Notes under the pieces: generated by a model
Databases searched by the model: none
What the model saw: only the letters and a program-made list of their open reading frames with translations
Told to the model about the DNA's origin: nothing
Position numbers and translations under genes: made by a program
In this document: in pieces, positions 25,687 to 25,697 of the stretch
How positions within the stretch are numbered: the stretch's first letter is position 1
How the letters are laid out: every line of letters begins with the position of its first letter
Source of the DNA: CAWIOX01 sp963837775
GTDB lineage: Bacteria > Pseudomonadota > Gammaproteobacteria > Burkholderiales > Burkholderiaceae_D
Assembly: GCA_963837775.1 (NCBI GenBank)
Contig: CAWIOX010000005.1
Coordinates: 1-25,697, forward strand
Direction of reading: 5' to 3'
DNA: 25,697 bases

Positions 25687-25697
25687 GTTTTCCTCGA

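Noticed and set aside
1..25697. CRISPR arrays, tRNA/rRNA genes, insertion-sequence transposases, prophage genes
   Set aside because: None seen on either strand despite the patchwork look of 3800-8300.

Overview
The window looks like chromosomal DNA from a betaproteobacterium, most likely Burkholderiales (Oxalobacteraceae-like). The clues are a PHA phasin, an ExeA/GspA-GspB pair, a TorF-type porin, a DUF4124 protein beside pyrE, and generally GC-rich coding sequence. This placement is an inference from gene content; no marker RNA is present.

Positions 1-16365 read almost entirely leftward (minus strand) and form an amine-catabolism island. Its core is a full gene set for quinohemoprotein amine dehydrogenase (QHNDH): qhpA (diheme alpha subunit), qhpD (radical SAM cross-linking enzyme), qhpC (gamma subunit, the RiPP-like cofactor precursor), qhpB (beta-propeller subunit), qhpF (ABC exporter) and qhpE (subtilisin-like leader protease). 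These six lie in a tight run with overlapping start and stop codons at 16365-9523. The regulator qhpR and the flavin monooxygenase qhpG (cut by the left edge) lie about 8 kb further downstream on the same strand. Every residue known to be cross-linked or oxidised in QhpC is present at the right spacing. A 44-codon reading frame overlaps the qhpE stop by ATGA and is not part of the described system.

Between qhpE and qhpR are a TorF-like outer-membrane protein, a frameshifted benzaldehyde-dehydrogenase-like ALDH, an amidase 5' fragment, two decayed copies of an acyl-CoA synthetase (one nearly full length, one only the 5' part) and an intact phenylacetaldehyde-dehydrogenase-like ALDH. The implied route is amine (outer-membrane entry, then periplasmic QHNDH) to aldehyde, to acid (ALDH), to CoA thioester; the last step appears broken here.

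Positions 17042-25697 are ordinary chromosome: gspA-gspB (minus), a phasin (plus, TTG start), an aldose sugar dehydrogenase (minus, two frameshifts), an ABC-2 transporter pair (minus), a SRPBCC protein (plus), a two-CBS-domain protein (minus), a DUF4124 lipoprotein-sized secreted protein (minus) and pyrE (minus, one frameshift, TTG start).

A caution applies to the whole window. Several genes that should be intact (pyrE, gspB, the sugar dehydrogenase, the second ALDH) carry one- or two-base indels that a single base would repair. Either the sequence contains indel errors or this strain is losing genes. The qhp operon itself reads cleanly.
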